Made by a program: the position numbers and the translations under genes. A stretch of DNA of 64,000 nt, taken from Luscinia megarhynchos. Its lineage: Eukaryota; Chordata; Aves; Passeriformes; Turdidae. The first letter of the stretch is position 1, and the number at the start of each line of letters is the position of its first letter. The DNA is taken from the NCBI GenBank assembly GCA_034336665.1, contig JAPFBE010000003.1, positions 15,540,360-15,604,359 on the forward strand. Direction: 5' to 3'. Shown piece by piece: positions 23,242 to 35,529 of the stretch. The notes under the pieces were generated by a model. The model was not told the origin of the DNA. It searched no databases and saw only the letters and a program-made list of their open reading frames with translations.

Positions 23242-23361
23242 GGAGCGGGGGCGTCGGCAGCGCCTGGCGCGGAGCCCCGGAGCCGCGGAGCGCCGTCCTC
23301 AGCTCTCCTTCAGCCGCCGCCGCCTCGGCCGCAACCGCCGCCTGCGCTGCGCCCGCCGCCC

Positions 23362-23373
23362 TGCGCATGCGCG
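23362..23373. promoter_or_regulatory. NRF-1 binding site (palindrome TGCGCATGCGCG)
   Basis: TGCGCATGCGCG is a perfect match to the NRF-1 consensus YGCGCAYGCGCR, about 120 bp upstream of the PDHA1 start codon inside the CpG island. NRF-1 controls many nuclear genes for mitochondrial proteins (established); binding here is inferred. Confidence 0.75.
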
Positions 23374-23435
23374 GGCCTGCGCTGCGGCGGCGGCGCGGAG
23401 AGCTCCCTGCCGGGCGGCAGGGCCGGAATCACTAA

Positions 23436-23451
23436 AGGTCATTAAAGGTCA
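23436..23451. promoter_or_regulatory. DR4 nuclear-receptor element / paired ERR half-sites
   Basis: Two AGGTCA half-sites, 23436-23441 and 23446-23451, are separated by TTAA: a perfect DR4, the spacing used by thyroid-hormone receptor and LXR with RXR. Each half-site is also preceded by TAA, giving TAAAGGTCA, a match to the ERR consensus TNAAGGTCA. The site sits at the edge of the CpG island, about 195-210 bp upstream of the PDHA1 ATG. The role is inferred. Confidence 0.6.
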
Positions 23452-23540
23452 TTACATGTGGGGAAGATCGGAATTGCCGCAAAACCTCGGAGTGCGGCGG
23501 GCACTGAACCTCGGGTTCCTGCGCGCCTTGTGCAGCCTAG

Positions 23541-23767
23541 ACACTAGGAAGAGTTTTGGACATTCGGAGGAATTTCTTCTCGGGAAGCGGCATTAGGCCC
23601 TGCAATGGGCTGCCCCGGGGGCTGTGGAGTCACCGTCCCTGGGGCTGTTTGAGGGAACACGGGACGTGGCACTCAGCGCCGTGGTCCAGCTGACGTGGTG
23701 GTGTGGGGTCATGGGTTCGCTCGATAATATCAGAGGTCTTTTCCAGCCTCATTGATTCTGTGACTCA
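23541..23767 (+). mobile_element. CR1 LINE, 3'-end fragment
   Basis: Recognisable CR1 3' end in sense orientation: gggctgcccc, gtggagtcaccgtccctgg, a gacgtggcactcagcgcc block, cagaggtcttttccagcct and the terminal attgattctgtgactc tail. It is 5'-truncated, as is usual for CR1. It ends about 525 bp upstream of the PDHA1 start codon. Confidence 0.85.
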
Positions 23768-24070
23768 GGTTTGGGTGTTTAATGTGCTGCTACTCGAGAG
23801 CCGCTCCGTGTGAGCGCGTTCCCTGCTTTTTAAATGCATGTGCGGTGCCCGATCCCGCTGAGCCCCGTGCTGCTGTCCTGGCCCCTGTGCTGGCCCCGCT
23901 GTGCCCTGGGCTGTGCTGAGTCCAGCGTGACCCTGCGATGGGCGCGGAGGGGACACAGCTGACGGGCTGGGCACTTGTGCCCTGTTCCTCGCCAAATCCT
24001 GTTCACCCCTTTGCATCACAAGTGCTTGTGTCTGCTGAGTCCTGCGGGTTGCACAAAGCTCTAGTGCAGC
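23768..24070. other. GC-rich flank beyond the CR1 insertion
   Basis: About 300 bp of G+C-rich, CpG-containing sequence (for example gagagccgctccgtgtgagcg) with no supported open frame. It looks like the outer shore of the PDHA1 CpG island, separated from it by the CR1 fragment. Confidence 0.5.
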
Positions 24071-24074
24071 ACAA

Positions 24075-24650
24075 GTGATTAATGTTGTCAGGAAAATTGA
24101 TCCACAAACACCAGAGGTTTATGCCCAAAAAGGAGACAGAGGAGTCCTTTTTGATTTATTTGAATAAAGGGAGAGGCCATGGGGCATTCCCCTGGGATCT
24201 CTCAAATTTTTGGAGGACGCAGCCTCCTTTCTATGCTAATTTCCAGGCTGCATTTCCCTCTCTCTTTCCCCATTGGCTGAGGTGCTTGAGAGGCACAGAC
24301 TTCCCAGAACGCCTAATACCTGAGATTCCCCTCTAATGTATAACCCTCTCTTTTAATTTTTGATTCTTATAGAATTCATAGTTTTTCCCCATTGCTTCTT
24401 TCATCTTCCAATATCTAATTTCATTTATCAGCAAACCTACAGTTTGTTTGTAAAGGCAACTATCTTTTTCCATTCATCAATGAGTGGAATCCATCCCATT
24501 GTTTCTTTTATCTCTTAGTGTTAGCCTTATCTACCAGCAGATCCACAGCTCGTTTGTAAAGACAAATCTAACATTCCTCTCAACGTTAAAAGCATAATTT
24601 CCAGTGAAAATACGCCTCTCAAACTACACTACCATCAGAGAGGACTGAAA
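24075..24650 (-). mobile_element. Probable solo LTR of an endogenous retrovirus-like element
   Basis: Read on the minus strand this block has the layout of a long terminal repeat: a diverged direct repeat of about 107 bp (24388-24460 and 24495-24566) resembling U3 enhancer repeats, a CCAAT box (+ strand attgg near 24272), and AATAAA near 24157. No internal coding region is attached. Ends and target-site duplications could not be fixed, so the boundaries are rough. The similarity to passerine LTRs is from general recognition only. Confidence 0.4.
24388..24573. repeat. Diverged tandem duplication, period about 107 bp
   Basis: Collinear matches: CCCATTG at 24388 and 24495, TATCAGCA/TACCAGCA at 24426 and 24532, GTTTGTAAAG at 24446 and 24552. 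The offsets are 106-107 in each case, so the duplication is real though diverged. Confidence 0.8.
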
Positions 24651-27600
24651 GTGCCATCTGTTTCCAAAATACAGCCTCATCTGGATCCCCACTGTACTGT
24701 TCACCTCCATCCCTGTTCCATTAATAAGGACACTCATGGCTAATGTGATTTTTTCCTCACCTTGTCTGTAACACAGAGTAGGAAGAGAGGTAGCATCTCT
24801 CATCTCATAAAGATGCTGAGAAGAAGCCTAACTTTTCATGTATTTGGTTAGTTCTTGCTCAGAAAAACAAGCCCAGGCTTGGTATTTGCTTGCTGGAGGA
24901 CTGAAAATTAACAAAACCTTCTTCAACTTGGAGTGCTGGTGACAGTGCAGGGCATCCTACCTTTGTGTTGCTTCCCTGCAGGTTCCTTGACATATGCTTT
25001 GCCTTTAGATAGGCTGGGATATATAAAAGAAGCAAAATAATGCTACTGCTTTTTGCATCTAAGAAAAAAGTCTGAAAATATTATCACTTTTGTAATCATG
25101 AAATCCATCTGGGAGTAGCCGGATAGTGCAGTTTACAGTGTCCCAAGGGATAAAGCAGTTCTTGCACACACACTGGTAAAGGCAAGTCTCTACAGGAGTC
25201 TCTTGTGGAATCTTTCTTGGCATGTAACTTGTTGGAAATTTGAATTTTGCAAGTCAGTTCTACACTACTAAGCAGATTTAGGCTTCCTTCATGAGGCAAT
25301 AGCAGCTGACCTCCAGGAAAATAAAGGGCAAAGTGAAAATATTGATCAGTTATCTCAAAAGGCTTTTTTCCTAGGGTGCCTTTAGTCTGTAGTACTTCAC
25401 TGCTTGGAAAGCAAGTACTTTTCAGTTTCCAGCAGACTTGTTGGAGATGTTGTTCTGCAGGCAGGGAGTGGCTCTGCAGCTAAAGAAAACATTATCCTGA
25501 AGGACTGTGTGTGATTTTCCCAGGGCTTCCAAGCTGCTGCGACACCCCCAGAGGTCCAGGACACTTCTGAATAGTGTAGCCATCTGTCTGGAAGCTTGCA
25601 ACCTGCATTTTTATCAGCCAGCCTGCACATTCCTGGAGAGATTACTGATGGATTAATGCACATCAATGGTGTTCATGCACACACCTGTTACATCTGTGAG
25701 GCTCGTGAAGCACACATACCTCCTGCCACACTCAGGTTTATAGCAAGGCCAATGGCACCAGGGTTGGGATGACTTGCTCATGGGAGGATGCTGAGGCTGT
25801 CACAACTTCCTGCAGAGCATGGCAAAACAAGGATTCACCTTCTGCTTTTAATAGTTTTCACATTCTCCAAATGGGGTTCACCCAAAGAATGAAGTGTGAT
25901 GGCATCTGTATGTAAGACAGGAATCTTCTGGTAAACCCACATGCCAACTTCACCAAGCAACACTACGAAATAAAGTTTTCAAGAGATCAGTGAACAGTTT
26001 GTAACTAGACAATTGCTCCTGCTCAAAGGAAACTTAGTAGTAGTAGTAGTAGTAGTACAAAAGAATGCAGTCAAGATAATTTCAAATTTAGTGTTGTTGC
26101 CTGTTCCTTCTCCTACTGAAAGAAAAACAGAGCAATTTTTATAGTTACACAATTATAGACAAATGTTATCAACACTTCTAATAGTCACTGGAAATATTTA
26201 TTTAGATAGGAAATTATCCACTTTTGTCCTCCCTGGAAATAAAGTAAAGCATTGATTTATATCACCTCTGCCAAACTTTTCTTTTCATGGTATTTAATTA
26301 ATAGTCATATATTTTCTGTATTAAAAGCTCTTAAAACATCCTGAAATTATTAAGATGTCCTACAGAAAACCAATGCGGAAAGCTAATTCATGAATGAGGT
26401 AAACAATTGAGAGGAAAACATAAAATCATAAGCAGAGAATGACACTAGAACATAATTTCATGAAAGATGATTATGTAAGATTTCATAATGGAGTACCTTG
26501 CCATGGGTGACTTTAGTATTACATCAAGGGTGTGTTGTGTGGCAGTTGGCCAAACCTCATTGTGTTCTATTGTTCTGGGTGTGATCCTAAAATGTTATTT
26601 TTCGGGTTGCAGCTGCTGTTACAAATGTCTGCTTGGTTTGTTGGGTTGAAAGCAGAGGGGAGCACCCAGGACTCCCCCAGCTCACTGTCTGCATCCAGGT
26701 CAAAGCAATCCCCAGCTTATTCCAGGAGCCAGAATTTCGCTGAAGGATTTTTCTTCGTCCTGTGCCACCATGGCTCTAACTCAGCAGGCAGCCAGGGTGG
26801 CTCCCAAGGAACAGCTTGTGGCCACATTGCTTCAGCCTCATTTCCTCCGTGGGAGGATCCTGCTGTGACATGCTTCCCCAGGTCCCCCGGGTGGCACCAT
26901 ATGGTGACCCTGAATTGTAATCTCTGTTCTTCACCTTTGTTTGATTCAAATGCTTGAAGCAAGCTGAGGCCGTGTAGCAGCCCTTCTGAGGGGCATTTGA
27001 AAGGCAGGACAGGGGGACTCTGCTGCGTGCTGGGTAGCATGAGAACATCTGTGGTGGATGGTGAGCTGGCTCCGTTCATTTTGGAGGGCAGGCTGGGGAG
27101 GATGGTGGCATACTCCTATCTGTGCTGGTCTCACAGCAGCCTCCAGCTCCCTGCCCTGACTTCTTCCTGGTGGGAAGCAGTCACTTAACTCTGAGTGAGA
27201 GCACACAAGTGGATGAACATATTCAGGTGTGAATGACAAGGGACCAGATCTGGGACTGGGCTGAAGAATTTAGTTATCAAACAGAACAGATGTAGTCTTA
27301 GTTCCTTTTCCATATTTAAGACCTAAATCACCAGCTTCATTCCAGATGCATCCTCCCATTCTAAATATAAATAAATACACTATACTCTGTTTTAAACTGC
27401 TCAGCAGGAACAATATTTTCTCTCATTATTCTTTGGTTTTGCATTTCCATTTGTTTATCTTCTCCCATTTTTCTTCCTGTCCTCCCCACTCTCATTCAAT
27501 TTTCCTATACAAACATTCCTTTTATCAGTATTCATCTCTCCTTTTCTCGGGTCCACATTGCTTCTCTGCATTTCTCACTGAAAATGTCTATTTTGATCTG

Positions 27601-28800
27601 TCTCCTGTCCCTTCTGACTAATTCCCATTCAGTCCTACATGTTCTAGTATTTCCAGCTTTAGACAGCAACACAGATGGGGGAATTAGAACACTTAATTTT
27701 ACTATCAAAATCCTTCAGATGAATTCTTTCCTTTGGAGTCACTCAAGTTTGGAAGAGACGCAGTTTTCTAGGATCTTCCAGATGTTTTTCTTCTAGTAGG
27801 GATAGAAAAATGCATTAAGAAAGTATAATTTCTGGTCTTCACTCTGATTGCTTTTCTGCATTATTATTTGGGAAACACCAACGTCTTAAAGGAGAAGGAT
27901 GATAATGAAGTTATAATGTCATTTTTCATGCTTGAATTTTTTTATCCTTTTATACCTCTCTGCTTTCCTTTAGTTCCAGGAACAATTAGTAATTACAACA
28001 TACAGAGAAGCACTGTTGTAGAAAAGATTCTACCCATTTACATACTAAAACCCTTGGAAACGGAGATGTTACTTTACTCTTCTATGTAAGCTCTGCTACT
28101 GTAGAGGTATTTGAATGTAGCATTGATCAGATGAGCAAAAGAAACCAGACATATTTTATGTTGTTGCTGGATCTCACTGAAAATTATGTTTGAGGCTCAG
28201 TTCAGTTCTTCTGCATTTTGATATTTTTATGTATGCCTTTCAGGCATATAGTTTTATTCAAAAGGGAGATCTTAGGCTTTGTGTCTAGAAGGCTCAAGTA
28301 AATGCTTTAAACAAACATTTGTGAAACCAGAGTTCATGGAAAGCTTTGTACAGAAACCAACTATTTCTACTTAATGTTTTTACACAGGCATTCCTCTTCT
28401 GCTGTGTTTTATTTCTCAGCACCTTAGAGATAATATTTCTGTTGATAAAGCTCTATGTAACACCTTCTTTTTTCACAGTGCCAGAATATTTTTGAACAAC
28501 ACTCCCTTGTGAGCCACTTCAGTGCAAATTCTTTCCTGCAGGATTTTTGCCAGCTCCATTGCTCACTGCCCGCCTTTTCTTTGCTGGGTTCTGCTCTCTG
28601 CAACTAGATATAAACCACTGATTTACATCCTGTCTTTCAGACCACTCTTCCAATTTTACAAATAACTGAGTTCTGATCCTCTGCCCCTCTCAGGGTTGTG
28701 TCTATCCCGAGCTAGGTGGGAGATTCTCTGCTTCCTTACATGTCCTAATAACACAATTGAATAGAATTTGTCAGAATTGTGTTACCAGCGGAATCATAGA
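24651..28800. other. Non-coding sequence, no gene supported
   Basis: Mostly AT-rich sequence with a (TAG)n microsatellite at 26035 and a more GC-rich patch at about 26640-27180. That patch has open frames on both strands (up to 141 residues), but none resembles a known domain and no splice pattern links them. Confidence 0.65.
26035..26057. repeat. (TAG)n microsatellite
   Basis: About 7.7 perfect TAG units. Confidence 0.95.
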
Positions 28801-28849
28801 TTACTGTTCTTTGGTAGTGGGTTTTTTGGAGTTTTGGAGGGCGGAAAGG

Positions 28850-29025
28850 AGAGCTGTGCAGCAGAAGTGCCGTGGGGCGGCAGTGTAGCCCAGGGATGGA
28901 ATTGCATCCGCGCTTTTCTGCCGGGGTGGAAGCGCCTCTGCGCTGTTCCCTGCAGTCAGGAGCGAGCCATTGCAGCAGTGTGGCACTGGAGCTTGCCTCG
29001 TTCTTGGGAAAGTCATCTTAGGGTA
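28850..29025 (+). promoter_or_regulatory. Isolated CpG cluster ending at a splice-donor-like site
   Basis: About nine CpGs fall within 150 bp in an otherwise CpG-poor region, and just downstream lies TTAGG|GTAAGA at about 29018-29028, a good donor on the + strand. This would fit a small non-coding first exon, for example of a long non-coding RNA or a distal 5' exon of the next + strand gene. No coding potential was recognised, and this remains a hypothesis. Confidence 0.3.
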
Positions 29026-29029
29026 AGAT

Positions 29030-32000
29030 GAAGGGAACAAACTGAAAATAAACTGGTTTCACTAGAATGGGTGTGACCGCTTGGTGTTGCTTCCCCGGCT
29101 GTGCCCGTGGCGTTTATTTCCTTTCCCTGAGCACAAGGAAGGGGATGTCTCAGTACCTGGTCTGTTGCTATTGCCCCCAGCACCCTTGCTCCCTCAGGGG
29201 AAGGAATGCCAAGTTTAGATTTGTCCTTTAATAATTTTGATGTTTATCTGGTTTGAATGAAGCTCATACATCTGAGTGGAATCAAATCTATTCCACCTCC
29301 TCCTCGCACCAGAGAAACACAGCAGCGCTGGTTGCAAAGTTTTTTTTAACCTCTGCAAAATCCAAGCCAGTGCAATGGTGTACAGAAAGGGTCATGTGCC
29401 AGAAAACCCCCACCCTGAGGGATGTGTCATGACCATTCTACACCAAACTCTTATGATATAAAGCTGTTTTGCACTAAGCCACGTTGATCTTGACAGCCCG
29501 TAGCGGGTTGTGATTCATCCCTTCCTTCCTCTAGTTTGGGATGATATGATGCCACTTGCTTTAGCATGTGTGCATCTGGATCCATGTGCAGAAACCCTGC
29601 AAATAATTACAGGAGAGAACACTTATGAAAGCAGATTAATCAAATTACAGAATTGAGGACATTCTTTAATTTGCTTTCCTGAGCTTTGTCCTAAAATATC
29701 CTCTTACCCCTTTGTGGAGGACTGTGGAAGAAGACTTCTCTCTCTAATCTCACACTTTCAGAAATTCTTTTCTTCTATGTGATTAAGGGTGTTCAAAATT
29801 GTCTTCAATTATTCAACTAAGACTGCTCTAAATGCATGCAAATAAAATGGGGAATAGAATTTTTAAAAAAACAGACAAAAAAAACTCAGAGAGGTGAAGA
29901 ATAGTCTCCCTCAGCCTGACAACCTTCCATTCAGGTTTGTTTCTTTTCTTGAGGAAGATTTAAAATATTTAAATGTAAAGATTTGTTAAGGAAGCAGGGT
30001 TAACTTTCAACAGACTGGTGAATCTCTTCTGGTAATCCGCATGGGTAGAATGTACCCTGTATTATTATTTTGTTCCTAGGTTTTAAAATTAAGTACAGCT
30101 TTGTTAGAACTCAACTGGTCCTGACCATTACAGGGAAATGGCTACTGGTTACACCAGTTTTTCTAAATGTTATTGTCTTGGCATTAAATAGGCTCTTCCA
30201 TGCAATTTTGTCCTAAAAGCTCAGAATATTTTGACTTTATTATTGCTTTACATTCAGATATTAGATTTTTCTTGCTTTGCTGCCAGTCAGGCAAGTCCTA
30301 AACAAGAGGTAGCTCTGGTCCAAAACTTTTCAGTAGTTTTGGGGACGCTGAGCTGGCTAACCAAAAATTTGGAGCTGTGTCCTGGGCCAGGATGGAGTGG
30401 GGAGGGCTGTAAACTGTGAGGAGAGCTGTGTGGAGCTGGGTTTGTGGCTGCTCAGGCCTGGGAGGAGATGGGGAGCACAGACACCGTGACTGCCTGAGCA
30501 GTGCTGAGCCCCAGGACCTCTTTGGCAGCAGCAGCATCCAGCAGGATTTTCCAGGGACCTTTCCAGGCAAAGAAAGCAGCAGGGCCATCATAATTTTGTT
30601 GCCTCTGTCTGTTAGCTGTTCTAGGCAAATCCCAGCTTTGCCCATGGTTCTAGCTGACCCTTCACAGAGATTATTTTTATTCCAGTTTTCTATCCCCTTG
30701 ATGTGTATATCTTGCCTGCAATACCTGGGAGTCTTTGCCTGGAGGGCCAGGGTGTGCTGCAAACATAGACTTGATCACAAAAATATTTGCAGAAGAGTAA
30801 TTCACTGTAAAACCACAGGAGAAAGAGAGGAATGTCTCTTCAGAAAGCAGCTGGTGGAGGCTAGGAAGGGTTGCCTGTGTATTTGCCATCTTGATGAGAA
30901 CAAGATTTATCATACTGGTTTTCAGATCACTGGTCTTCTCCAGACTCAATCAAAATCCATGAGAATCTTCCTATTGTTTCTGTATGTTTAGAGTCAACCC
31001 CATTGTGTATTAGCTTTCAAATATATCAATATGTGCATATTTGCAGTCAAAAATACAAGCGTATAGTACTTTGAAAGAAAACAGAAAAATCATTAAAATA
31101 TTTGAAGCTTGTGTATCCTATGTTCAGTGTTTGGAAGCATGATTAACTTCAGCTGCACTTAAACAGTGAGTAAACATGAGGAAGAGTTCATGTTTGGAAC
31201 TATTTTTAAGTGTTTATTAATTTTACAGTCTCTGCCAAGTAAGGCAGTATTTATTTACTTTTGTCTCACTAACTTTAACTGCTTTAGAGTCCCATAAATC
31301 TCATTCAACAATTGTGTCTTGGATCTTTTTATTCTGTGATACCACCTCCCTTTGCTCTCTTTTAATCATCTGTTTCATATGACAAGCAGTGTTCTCCCAC
31401 CAGCTAGAATCCAGTATTCTCTGCTGATGCCATATAATTGCAATTGACAGCAATTTTCTTTTCCATTAGAAACCTCAATAGTCAAAACTCAAATCATGTT
31501 TGTTTGGATGTTTCCTATTGTTTTTGCAGGTGGCTATTTTTTTAATCCTCAAACAAAGCTGCTACAGCAAGTGAGTCAACTATTTCAATGTATATATTAG
31601 GCAGTTAAAACAAACTGGTAAAATTCTGCTAGCCCATTTACCTGAAGCAAGTACACTTTGCTGAGGAAGGACATGATGTAAGTTGGATGGAATGGGTACA
31701 GGTAAGGAAAATTCATGTGTTACATTTCTATACCACTATCCAGTGGTAATTTTCAGCAAGATTCATAGCAATTTGTTTTAGTTTCCTGTGAAATGGGTTC
31801 TCTTTTTCCCTTAATTTTTCAGTTTTTCAGTAGACACACAGACTGAGTATCTGGTTTCCAAAAAGGGTGGAATAGATATTTTTAAGATTGAGGGGTGGCT
31901 GGATAGATACATCTTGCTTGTTTTTTGATATACACCTTATATGTTTTTTTTTCTTCTTCAGAATTTTACTCCTAAAATATTTTAAGCCATTCTAATTGCA

Positions 32001-35000
32001 ACATATGGTGAGCTATTTCACTATTCAGCTTGATCAATGCTTTAAAGAATCTGAAGATCTATATTGGAAAAAAGAGTTGGGTAAGCCCATTTCAGAACCA
32101 TTATTACTGCACATCAATTTCCAGTACTAATATTTTTCCAGAGAGCATTCTAAGAGAGAAAACTCAGTGATGGTAGTCATGGGTGTTTGTGAGGAGTAGA
32201 CAGCCATGAAACCAAGGGATGCACAATATTGGAATATTATTTTTACCTTTTTTCACTTGGACAGCAGAAGACGAGACCTGGAAAGATGGACAAACAGAAT
32301 TTGTGAGAGAACATTTCTCAATGGCTGGAAAAGTGTTTGAAATAAGTGACCCAGCTGGCTGACCCAAAGTGGTATGAATGTTGTAGATTTCCAGAGTGGA
32401 CTTTTTTATAGCTCTTCAAGGAGAAATTTAGCTGAAGGAACAGATCAGAAAATAGAAGCAAATGAAATTTGAGCCAGTGTGAGTTTTCCTGTTATTTTTC
32501 CAAACTTTTTTGAACACGTACATTCAGTCAGCTAAAGAACTCCCTCATTTGTCCTGCCTACTTCTTTCCACTTGTACAGCAGAGGAAAGGCCAGAGTTTG
32601 AAATACAAAATGGTGGGGCTTCAGGCAGCTGAATTCAACTGATTTTCTTTCTGGTTTGCCTCAATATGGTACTGATTTTAGTAACTAGATTATGCACTTG
32701 GCCAAGCTATAACTGAAATATTTATAAAGTCTTATGTACTCTGAAATGCTTTTTGTTAGTTATATGTTAAAGAATGTTCAAGGACTTAAATGGAAGGAAA
32801 TGGAATAAAATACTTAACAAATTACTTCTGGATTGACTTTTCCTGGAGAGTAGATAGGAATAACTTCTTCATTTCTCCCACTGCATGTAGTTTTGACTCA
32901 GCCATGCCTCTGTTGCAGGTTGCCCATGCCAGCAAAAGATGTATCACTAGGAAGACCAAAACATTTTGCATGAAACAGTATGCCTTGGGTCAAATGAAAT
33001 GTTTGACATTAAAGGTACCATCATGCCCTCATAAGTGTAATTAAATTTCTTGTTAATATATTAGAATTAATATAAGTCCCACAAAGACACTGAAATGAGC
33101 ACTTGAGCAACTTTTACTGAGCACTTGAGCTATTGTAGCACTTTATGTTTAAGAACTGGTTTTATTTTTTCAAAAAATAAAATACTGGCCCCATGAATAC
33201 CAGAATGAAAATTTGTCACCTTCTGAGGCTCTCTGATGCTTAGATCAGGGTTTCTTAACAGTTTAGTGGGACAGGTGCCAGTTTTGGGCACATCTGTGTC
33301 CATTTGTGCTGCTCTCTCAATTCAGATGGAATTATTGCTGATCAAAGAAAGGCCCAAACATTTGCAACCACAGTAGAGGTTCGAACCATCAGAGGCTGAG
33401 TAAAATCATGCCATGGGCTGCCAGCTGCTTTCTCTGGTCTAAACTGTTACTGTGATACTATTTCTTACCAGACCTCATTTCTCTTGAAATTATTCCTTCC
33501 ATAGCTGGAAAACTGCTGTAACTGAGTAGAGGAGGAAAGTTTCCTGTTAACCAGACTATCATTCTGCATTAGGGAAGTTGCAGTTAATTGTAATCTTTTG
33601 TAGTACCAGATCACCAATCTTAGAATATAATGAATCTCAAGGACCTCAATATGTGAGTTTCTGACAATAATTCTATGCAGGCCATTGTTACAAGGACATT
33701 AATTTGGAAAACAAAGGCTTACATCCTCTTTTTGCATGCACAGAGCTGCATTGTTACCAGTAGGATGTTTATATGCAAAAAAAGCTGTGGATCTATCAGC
33801 CTGCCCTGAAGGCTTCTTGAGAATTATCTAGGCAGCCAGTTGATTAGGTTCTTAATGAATTTGAACATTTAATGTTGTCAAACTGAAATTTGACTTAATT
33901 AAAAGCAATTTAAAAAATGACCATGCATGTTTTGGAAAGCCATAATCATGTAGTAATATTAGTGCAAACAGCCTTGTTGCAATTAAGGCCATAATGAATA
34001 ATGATGCTAATTTGACCTGTTCTAGAAGAAATGAGTACCTGGGGAAGTAAAAGCAGCATACCCAAAACCATATATTTCCATATACATAATAATATATAAT
34101 CCATATATAGAGTGGGGAGAAACGCAGATCTTAATGAAAATTGATTTTCAGATTACTCCATTTTTTAGATGTTTTTTATTTTAGTGTTTCCCATCTGTCA
34201 AATTTCATTCAGGGGAGTGCTTTTGGACTTTTGCTGTTGTGAATAAGTGTTTTGAAATTTTATGCAGGTAATGCTGGCATGTCTTGATTTATATTGTTCC
34301 TTCAAATGGAGATCCATTAAGAATAATTTAGAAAATCCATATTTTGAATAGATTTTTTTAAAAAGATCTTCTGTCATGGAAAAGCAGCATCATGTAGAGC
34401 TGCTGAGCCAAAGTTACATCAAGTTGTCTGCATGCCAGAAAAAATTCAAATGTGATAAAATGGTTCTCTGTCTTGCTTGTTTGAGTTAGCCTGGGCATTT
34501 TTGCTTAGCAGCTGTGCTTTATTTGTGTGTACAAGTGTGTGTACATAAAATTGTTCACAAACAGTATAAACCTCCCACTAAAATTTAAGTTTGAAGTTGT
34601 CATTATGTTATTAATTAAACAATGATGAATTTCCAGCTTTTGTAAACAAACTTGCTCAAAGAAGTATCCAATGCAGACAAAAATAGAAAAAGGAGGCAAG
34701 AAGAGAGTCCTAACCAGACAGAGCATGAAGCCAAAGCAAAGGCACAGGGAGAACAGGCTTCTATTACATGTCAGTCATGCAAAACAGAAAAAATGCCAGT
34801 ATTAGAAACATCTACAAATCTGCCTCAAGAGAAATGTGCACATGAGATGCTGCCCAGACAGCAGGGCATACAGTGCATGAAATGAGAGAACACCTCCAAG
34901 GACAAAAGTTTAACAGTGATGACATGTTCTTTTCTTGGGGGTCATTCTGTGACCACAGCAATCCACTATGGACAGTAAAAGCCTGTGATTTCATGCAGAA

Positions 35001-35529
35001 GCTCATCCTAGAGCTAAGATTTAAATGGGATTGAAATACAAAATAAATTCAAAATTACTTATGGAAAACAATTTAAGAATAGGAACAAAAGGCATGCAAA
35101 TGAGAAATCAGAATAATAAGGTAAAATTAAAAGATTCAGAGGTTTACCTGAAAAATGGTGGGGTCATCTTTCATAGTTTCATTTATAGGAGGTGAGACAG
35201 AAGTGAGGCATGCTCACTATTTAGAGCTCATTTTTTAGACTTCATGGCCATTGATGAGAGGTAAGCAATCCTACAGAATTGTAAACCAGTAAAATAAATG
35301 GAAAAAACTGTCTTTGAAAATGTACTTATTCTGAAACATGAAGAATCACATGTAACAATGATCATGACAGACAAGAAAGACACGTGTTAAATGTTAGTTT
35401 GTACTAAGTAGAATAAACCAGCAAATATTAGAGGGAGCATGAAAACAAATATCTTCAAAGCAATGCATGCCTACTATGCCTCTAGGATTAGATTAGATTA
35501 GTTCAGAACAAAGAAAGGTAAGTTGGGGG
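29030..35529. other. Non-coding sequence, no gene supported
   Basis: 6.5 kb of AT-rich sequence. The longest open frame (191 residues, 30416-30991) has no recognisable domain and overlaps opposite-strand frames. The segment 33840-34030 is rich in ATTA/TAAT homeodomain-type motifs but is otherwise plain. Confidence 0.6.

Noticed and set aside
23400..24060. Bidirectional promoter with a second gene on the + strand
   Set aside because: The CpG-rich region extends this way, but no exon, donor site with coding potential or conserved protein was seen on the + strand here.
30416..30991. 191-residue + strand open frame
   Set aside because: No recognisable domain or signal of codon bias; opposite-strand frames of similar length overlap it.
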